Shown here one piece after another: positions 43,801 to 52,800 of a DNA stretch of 64,000 bases (position 1 is its first letter; every line of letters starts with the position of its first letter). The position numbers were made by a program, and so were the translations under genes. The stretch lies in the NCBI RefSeq assembly GCF_963576615.1, contig NC_088718.1, positions 27,210,377 to 27,274,376 on the forward strand, given 5' to 3'. The notes beneath the pieces are model-generated. The model did no database searches and was not told the origin of the DNA. It worked only from the letters and a program-made list of their open reading frames with translations. Source of the DNA: Watersipora subatra (lineage: Eukaryota > Bryozoa > Gymnolaemata > Cheilostomatida > Watersiporidae).

Positions 43801-46800
43801 CGGAAGAGACGGAGATGAGGTTGAGGAGTCATTACTGACCCAACCAAAAGACTCCGGGCTAGTCAGGGTTGGTGGAAGTAGTGTTGGAGATGTTGGTGGA
43901 AGGAGTGTTGGTAGTGACAGTGGTCACGGTAAAAGTATTGGTAGCGGCGGAGGTCAGAGTGATGAAAAAGCCAGTGCAGACTGGCAATGGAGCTGGCAGT
44001 AGCGAAAAGAGTACACTGATTTATACAACAGTGAGAGTGGAGGATCAGGAGAGTGAGGAGAGTAGTGCGGCCGGGTACGACAGCAGCCCCGGGTTGCTGG
44101 GGAGTGATGGTACGCAGGAGGAGTCGATGGAGGAAGACCTGGGTTAAAGCGTAAGGTAAACTTCACCAGCAAGGTGAGTTGATGAATGAGTCCCAATGTA
44201 TTTCTGGAAGGTTAGTGGCCCATACAAAAAAGAAAAGAAAAAGGGCATGTTGTATAATCGAGCTGGTGGGCCGCGGGCTACGCTAATGCCCGAGGTCATG
44301 GTAGTTACAGGTAGTTACGAGAGGTCACGGGAAGTACGAGGGGTTACAGGAAGTACGAGAGGTTACAGGAGTATAAAGGCGTGGGGAGATTGGGAGAGCC
44401 TTCTTCTTTACATCAACCGCATGTGAGTACACACGTTTATATAACAAAAACCTCAGGCTATGTCAGAATTGTAACTTTTTCAAGTTTTTTTAAAAGTTTG
44501 AGAAAACTGCTAGGATTTTTTTCTACATCAAAGAAATAGCTGCAAATGTTGATGAGTTGGTAAATGAAAGTGATAGTGAAGTAGATGTAGATGACTGTGA
44601 TGATGAGGAAGGTGAGTAAAATTGAAAATACTCTCAGAATTAGTCACAGTAGATGAAAATCACAGCTTTAGTGAGTAAAAGATGTCAGTGCGGTTTCACT
44701 TTATTTAGTGTGTCAAGAAATGGCTTGACTAATAGATGATTTAGAGACACTCATTGATAGACTCCTGATGGTTGTAACTCATCTTGTTAGTAGAGGTGGA
44801 ACGAGACACGAGACGTCTCGAGTATCGACCTGTCTCGTATCGGTCTCGTCTCGAGTTAACTATTGCCAAACTCGAGACAGGAAATAGAACTAAAGCGCCT
44901 GCGCACGGTCGTTAAAACATGGCTTCTTGCGGTAGCAACAACTCCATATATTGTAACGGATTGCGGGCAGCTGCTTTTAAAGTTATACCCGGTCCGTTAC
45001 TACCTGTTGCTATTGATTATGTTGGCCACTGAGTCTAATCATGTAGTCCGGACAACGGCCCTGTCATATTTTAGTTCGGTTCTGTGTTCTTAAAACAGAT
45101 ACCGGGTCGTATCTAATTACTCTTCGGATAATCCAATTTAATAAATTGGATAACTTTTGCGGGTAAAATGTCTGTATTTTATCGTATCGTGTCTAAACAC
45201 CAACTGACCTTCATAAAATTCGGGCCTCTTTTACGTATATACTACCAATCGCGGGTAAAACTTGCTCGGACACGGAGAAACGAACGAAAGGCCGTGTCGA
45301 CCATAGTCCGTGTTCGGTTAACAATGACGTTTTGTTAACTCAATATAAGAATATACATGTTCATGTATACAGTAATTAATATAATTTCATGAGTACAGTT
45401 TAAATATAATTCACATACTACAGTTAATACATAAACAAAACTTAATATTACTGAAACGATAAGAATGAAAGTGTTATCGTGTGTTCTTTTAGTTGCGGTA
45501 TTTCTTTGTAGAGCGACAGCTATCGGTTTCATTACACATTACATTAAAAAGTAAGAACTATACAATAGATGGTAAAAATATACATGTACAAAGCAATATG
45601 TTTATAATAATTATGATCAATCAAGCTCAAAATTCTTAGAATATATAACTTCGGTGTTTTAGAGCTGTTTGTGTCACTTTTGTTTACAAAAACTACATGC
45701 ATATCACTATAATAATTAAAATGTTGTATTTAAATCGTTTACACCAGGTGAAAATTAAATTTAAAAATAGATTTATTAATTTATATATACCGAGTAGCTA
45801 GTACTTGTGTAGTGAAATCATCACCAAATGCTCATTATTTTACTGTCTTGTGTCTCGAATTTTCACAAGACAGTGTCTCGAGTCTCGTCTCGAACTTAAA
45901 AAACCTGTCTCGTTCCACCTCTACTTGTTAGTCCAATCTTTGGTCACACTCACATCTCATATGATTAGTTGCTTTGGCCAAACTATTATTAGATATGTAA
46001 GTGACTACTGGCTAATAGTAGTAGATTACTAGACTAGTTCTAAAACTGCTTCTATAGAGTATACTGCTGCAAAGTAGGATATTTTACATTCTACATGCAA
46101 ATATTTCCCACCCTTCCTCTCTGTTGGGGAGAGGAAGTCAGGGGTATGGAGGGATAGGAAGGGTGGGGTGTGGGGGGATTGAAGGGGTGGGGTGTGGGGG
46201 ATAATCCTCCTTTTCCAATCCACCTCTGCCCCAACCGACCGATTTTGAAAGCAAGCTGTAGGCTATTCATACATTTATAAATAATAGCTACAAAACCATT
46301 ATAATTGTATTAGATTACTGATGTAATGGATAGGAGAATTGGTGGTTGATCCAATTCAGATAGTGATATGCCTATGAATATGAATGATGATGATCACCAC
46401 GAACTGGGAATAAGCGAGAGCAATTTTGAAACAGACTATTATGTGTTGACTGTTTTTTGTCTTATCATAGGCTTAATGTGAAATAATATGTCATGTCAGA
46501 CATAAATAAAAGTAGATATAATACAATCAAAGTATTTACTGCAATGAGCAATACCTTGTACTCTGTTTACGAAAAATATCATTTTTGCTTTGAAAAGGCA
46601 TTCTTTGTCTTGAAGTTACATAGATTAGATTTATCAGAATAAACTCATATTTAGTATGATATGAAAGCTCATGTTTTCAGCTCCACAATGGTGTGCTCAT
46701 ACCTAGCTTTACTAGCATTATGGTAGACATATTATATAAATAGAAAACCTCAAAAGCAGCCAGCCACTGGGGGGGGAAGATTGTACTAAAGCGGCCAGAC

Positions 46801-49800
46801 TTGAAAGTGTTAAATCTAGTCACAACATAACAAACAAGCCCAATTATATTGTGTACCTGTAGACATGTGTACTGCATAACACACCAGAGTAAAACATGAC
46901 AATTACCGAGGATGTAGTAGAAGGCATTAGAGGTTCCTAGTATCGAAGGAATGCCTATGACCTGTGAGAAAAGAAGAGCGATGACCACGGTAAGTTGATG
47001 AATAGAGCCAGTGATTCCCCTCAATGACTGTGGTGAGATTTCATTCAAGTAGAGTGGACACACGATCGTGGCCAGACCTGCAAATGAACGAGATTCTAAT
47101 TTCATTCTTCAGTTAAGCAGTAATATTGCATAGCTTCAGCATGCATCAACAAGGCCATGTTATGGTGGGATCATCTAGCTGCTCCACCATCTATGGTGGG
47201 ATCATCTGTTTCCCCTCTGAGACATGTTATGGACCGAATGCTATGACCAAACCACCATATATTTTTGCATATAACTTGTCTAGCTGAACTCTCCTGTCAT
47301 ATATCAAAAGTTATATAAGTGAAGGCTTCTCATAAACCTGCCCCTTTCTTTGATTTTAACTAGGGTTATATGATATAAGAGGCAGGTTTATGAAAAGCCT
47401 TTGCTTATATAACCTTTAATAAATGACAAGCGAGTCCAGCGGTGTTGTTTTCACATATCTCATTGTTAATCTAGAAGGTTTATAATCTGATAGTTCATGT
47501 TTCATTAGTTAAAACTATTGTCATGTCCCTCCTTCATCCGTGCCATGCACTGTGAAGCACTAGCTATTGAAAAAGCGGTGATGTCGCTAGGCTGTGAGAG
47601 ATAAAGGGGAAGTATTGAGGGGTCACTGTACAACACAAATACTAGTGCATCAAATAATTTTGTGTGTGCTGGACATTTATCTTAGCTTTGGCTATTCTAA
47701 GACCACAGAAGCTGCGACCAGCACTGATCAGCAGTGCTGGTCGCAGCTTGTGTGGTCTTAGAATAGCCAAAGCTAAGATAAATGTTTGTAGTTTTGTGCA
47801 GTTTTGTTATTTCCTTAATCTGCTGCACAATCTGATAACGAGGGCGACAGTTTACATGATAAGATGCCGTATGAACGCTTACCTCCATAAAGACCATATA
47901 TAAATCTGCCAGCAATTATAACTCCATAACTGTGCAACCACATGCTAGAGAACATGAGAGCAACGGCAAGCACTTGTACAATGTTCATCAACATCATGCA
48001 CCTTTTCCTGTAAATAAACCGAAACCTTCATGAGATGGACAACTCAGTCACCATGTTTTTAATGACACGCATGATGCGCATTTGGAGTTATGCGGAAGTT
48101 GTGTTACCATGCGCAGTTGAGTGTTTCAATGCATATTCCATGCAAGATGCCATTTAACTCCAGGGCATCCATAATAAGACTAGACTGTGGCGCCTTTAAT
48201 TCTTCACCCCACAGGCAGTGTCTGAAGTGGAGATTCTTGGGGGTACTCTCTGTCATGCCAGGAGGGTAGTGTCCAGGGCCAACGGCCTTGCTCGCCGCTT
48301 ACAGGGTGAGTCTGAGAGGGGCGCTGCGCCCTCTCAGTAGAGGGGAGTCAGGGGGTACTCCCTGGAAATTTTTGTAGCATGAATGCCCCTAAATTATGCT
48401 GTTTTTCATAACTTAAAACCCTGCGTTGTGTCCAGTAAGAAATTAAAAGTGGGCTTAGCTGCAGAACCTGTGTGCTCTATGACTATGGAGACTCCAGGTT
48501 GTGATGTGAGTGAGTCAAAAAACCCTATGGACAGTCCACACAGACCCCAGACACAAGACAGTCCCATCTCCAAGCCACCATGAATATTATTATATGATAA
48601 GCTCAGTCATTCACTATTTTTAAAAAATACAGACTCTAAATTCATGACAGTCACTAATTTTTACTCACCTTTAAAGAAGTTGTCTATTGGCCCATGCCAT
48701 TTTATTATGAATTGAAAGAAACGAAGAAACTAGTATAATAAGCAAGAAATTATTCAAAACTACCATCCAAAACACAAAAGAAGAATCCAAGGAATGATTA
48801 ATCTTAAGCTATTCGAGGATTCTACAGGGCGGCCGACACAAGGGCCCGTCGATTGTGTCGGTTGATAGAAAACTGATCGATTCTCAGGTTTTTAACAAAA
48901 CAATCTAGTTGATCCGCTATAATAGCAAAAAGCTGACCGAAGAAATTAAAGATCAGTCGCGCGATTCTCTCATTCTGAAAACGCGCACTGTTTTCGGTGT
49001 AATGAACTCGCGCTAATATAGGCTAAGTTCGGAAAGGAAAAAAACGTTGTGTGAATATTTCACTTCATTCCGATTTTACTGCATTTAATACGATATGAGC
49101 AACCTTATATGAGGGGGTACACCTCCTAGGGAGTACCCCCACTAATTCTTCTTAGGGGTACGCCGTACCCCTGCGTAACCCCCCATTTCGAACACTGCCA
49201 CAGGTCAATAAATAGTGACAGTCGTGTCAGCTTAGCAGCATTCCTAGCAGCATTCCGAACATCAGCACATCCGGAACTGCTAAAATCGAAATCAAAGCGA
49301 CTGAAATGTGAGAATGGTTATGATGGAATAGCCTGATATTTTAATCAGTATCATGTGCAAGTGCTGTTTACATCATTCGCAAGCATGAAACAATAGATGA
49401 AGATTTGGGAATATCAAAACTCGCTCAACTGAACATTTCTGCCGTTTCCATGATGCGGATCTCTCGCGGATTGGCTCAAACTTGCGCGTCATGGAAACAT
49501 AGTGACTGTTGATAGTGACTCTTGATGGAGGAACAGTTGAAGTTCACAGGCTAAAGTCCTAGACTGCTGAGCAATCCAGACTGACAATAAACCCTGAAAT
49601 CTACCTCAGTTGGACCTTGACATTTACCAAAGCCAAAAAAATTAACTACGGACTACGGTCGACACCAGTCATTTGATATGTATAAAAAACTTGCATGAAA
49701 AAACTTACAAAGCGCTAGACCTCCTAACTGCTTCAAATAATCACAATCTACTTCCACAGTAGAGATCTTTTGCCAGCAGTAAATGTAGAACATTTCAATG

Positions 49801-52800
49801 CTACATTTAGTTAACTAGAGCGATATTTGAACTTGAGTGAGAAAATCTGCCCGCTCAATCATTGCATCCAATGATGTCCTGCTTTGGTGGGAAACATAAA
49901 ATTATTTACTACCGATAGTAGACTAGAAGCCTGGCCACACACAAAATTGATGAATTGCATCATCTGCGTCTAAACGGCTATGGATTAGATGCTCCTATAA
50001 CATAAACTTCCTTTAATGTAAATTTCACTTGACATAAATAATTTAGGTAAAGTTTTGCTTTGTATTACGTAAGAGATTCATTCCATATAACGTAAAGCAT
50101 CAAGTCATTGCAAGTTCTCAAATTCAATTTGAAAAATGAGACTCCCATAGCTAGCCTTGAAAATAACAGCCTCTCTCTTGCCATACTAGGAAGAGAAAAC
50201 AGACATATAGGATTATCACTATTATATATACTAATACCCTGACAGCCTAGTGTTCGATGAGTGATAGTCAGGTGTGTCACGGATAAAGCAAAGAGAATAA
50301 GTAGCTGCACAATTATTCAGAAATATCTGAAGGCGGTCAATTGGTGCACATTTTAGACTGTTTATCTACCAAACTGAATGTCACGAGTTGGAGTCTTGCA
50401 GTAAGTGATTTTGTATACTGACCTCAAGCTCTGGCTTCTGACAAATAGACGGACAGACAGACGCCGCTCTCACTATAGCAAATATACATTTTTGTTTTAC
50501 TTTATTTTAGACACTAACATTTTTTTGCAGCACAGACCTTGCTGTCTAAAAAAAAGGGAAAAAATTGATTTAAATTAACACTGAAGATGTGCACTCGCCT
50601 TAACATAAAATTACCGTAATCATTACCCCAAACCAAGTGAAATTGATGAAAAATGGAAATGTTGTCGATACAAGACAACAATACCACGGTTATTGTAAGT
50701 CGTTGAATTAAAAAGTTAAGTTTAGTTGTTTTTACTTGAATAGCCAAAGGCATGAGTTTGGGATAATCTTAGAACCAATTAGGTAATTTAACAGCTGGTA
50801 TAGCGTAAAATCCCTATAACATTCTTGGAACGAATTATTCACGTTGTAAGAGTGTCTACAGTATGTAAGGAGTGAGCACCAATACAGTTGACACGGAGGG
50901 TACACCTACAGACTAGTAAGTGCCCACCTGCCTAACTTGTCAGCTATAGTTCCTCCTACACATCCTGACAGGATACCTCCTAAGCAGTAAATACTGACAG
51001 TACAAGACCAGAGAAATGTCAGACTTGACTCTGACAGTTGTTGGCCGGTGCTCTCTAGGTGCCATAGCAAGTATTGCTCTTCTATCACCTGCCAAGAATG
51101 TATTTTAGCGTGACAGCTTCCAATAAAGATTGAGACTTCATAAATCTATTCAGATGCGTGCAAAAGTTACATAAGAAAAGTGGCATGACCGATAGAGACG
51201 AGTCACATGATGAATGCTTGAAGCAAACGTAGGCTAGCAGCATTCAGGGAATATAGACTTCTAGCTTACCTGAGCAGGGGTGTTGAGACAGCCTAACGCA
51301 TAACCAAAGGAGAATGAGGTGCCTATCACACACGCAGTAACGCAGAAGTACAACCATCCATTGGCAACCTGAGCGCAAATATATATATATATGGTTAAGT
51401 ATAGAGTTCCACTTAAGAAATGCATTCAACCAAGGGAGATAAATATAAATACACTGTATATATAAATGTTGGTTAGGATTTGTAGATATCCAGACCTTGA
51501 CTATATCTATATAGATATTTCTCAAAGTTCTTCGTATGTCTGTAGGTGCGTCCAGCTATAGCTATTAAAATCTTGGAACTAATATTTTCCACATTCTGAT
51601 GAATTTGAACTCACGGAGACTACTACCGCAAATTTAAAATCCAGACGCTCTACCACTGATCCATAGAAGACATCAATAAAACAAAAAATTAAAAGAAAAA
51701 TAAAACTACAAAAGGGTTTAGATTTAAATGTGAAATAATTAGCCAGTAATAGCTAAATTAAGTCCGTTCTGCTATGATTACAATAAAAGATGATTCAGTA
51801 ATGATAAAATTAATACGAACTGAGAAAACAAAATAAAAATCCTAAATATGTTGAATAATAACAATTCTTTCATAGAAGTGTGTGTGTGTATAAGAAGGTT
51901 ACTGTTCCACCAGAAGCTATCCATCAAAACTCTGCATACGACGATACTGGTACGAACGTAAAAATGAGATATAGTACTGTCATTGTCTGACCGAACGGTG
52001 AGAGAGTATGTCGCGGCTCTTCCTATAATTTTCTGCGTGAGAAGAATTGGTCTTGACCCCAGATATAGTGATAGAGCCTTACGAAATATATTTTGGATGC
52101 ATTTGGATGCGGTAAATAAAGAAAAGCAGGTTTTGTTCATATTTAATGATTGTGGAACTATGTATTTAATGATTGTGGAACTATGTATTTAATGATTGTG
52201 GAACTATGTATTTAATGATTGTGGAACTATGTATTTAATGATTGTGGAACTATGTATTTTATGATTGTGGAACTATGTATTTAATGATTGTGGAACTATG
52301 TATTTAATGATTGTGGAACTATGTATTTAATGATTGTGGAACTATGTATTTAATGATTGTGGAACTATGTATTTAATGATTGTGGAACTATGTATTTAAT
52401 GATTGTGGAACTATGTATTTAATGATTGTGGAACTATGTATTTAATGATTGTGGAACTATGTATTTAATGATTGTGGAACTATGTATTTTAAGAAACTAA
52501 ACATTAAATTTGTCATCGGCTAAAATTTTATCAACTACATGTATACGTGTTCACTATAGCAGTATAGCTTCACGATAGCAGTATAGCTTCACTATAGCAG
52601 TATAGCTTCACTGTTTAACGCTGAACATCTTTTTCCTGCGTTGTGGAAGGGATTTCGGCGGGTAGCACATCGGCAATCACGTCGATAATCAGGACAACGA
52701 CTGCCCAATTGTAACCTCAAGAGAAATTCCGTTGATTTCATATGGCGGAAAACGAATTAACCCAAATAACGAAAAATCAGTGTTTCATAAAGTTCGGCGA

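Larger units (their letters stand above)
40980..44446 (+). mobile_element. LTR retrotransposon with gag and protease only
   Basis: 199-bp LTRs at 40980-41178 and 44248-44446 begin TGTTGTATAATC and end ATATAACA. By eye they differ at two sites. The host duplication aaaac flanks both ends exactly (40975-40979, 44447-44451). A primer site tggcgcagttgacgaagc starts directly after the 5' LTR. A polypurine tract (aaaaaagaaaagaaaaaggg, 44226-44245) precedes the 3' LTR. Between them lie gag and an aspartic protease region with no reverse transcriptase, RNase H or integrase. It must therefore move by help in trans, as described for TR-GAG-type elements. It sits in SLC2A intron 5, antisense to the gene, 236 bp from exon 6. 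Confidence 0.95.

Noticed and set aside
40980..44446. Endogenous retrovirus with envelope
   Set aside because: No envelope, RT or integrase sequence was found. The 3.5-kb length and LTRs fit a non-autonomous retrotransposon.
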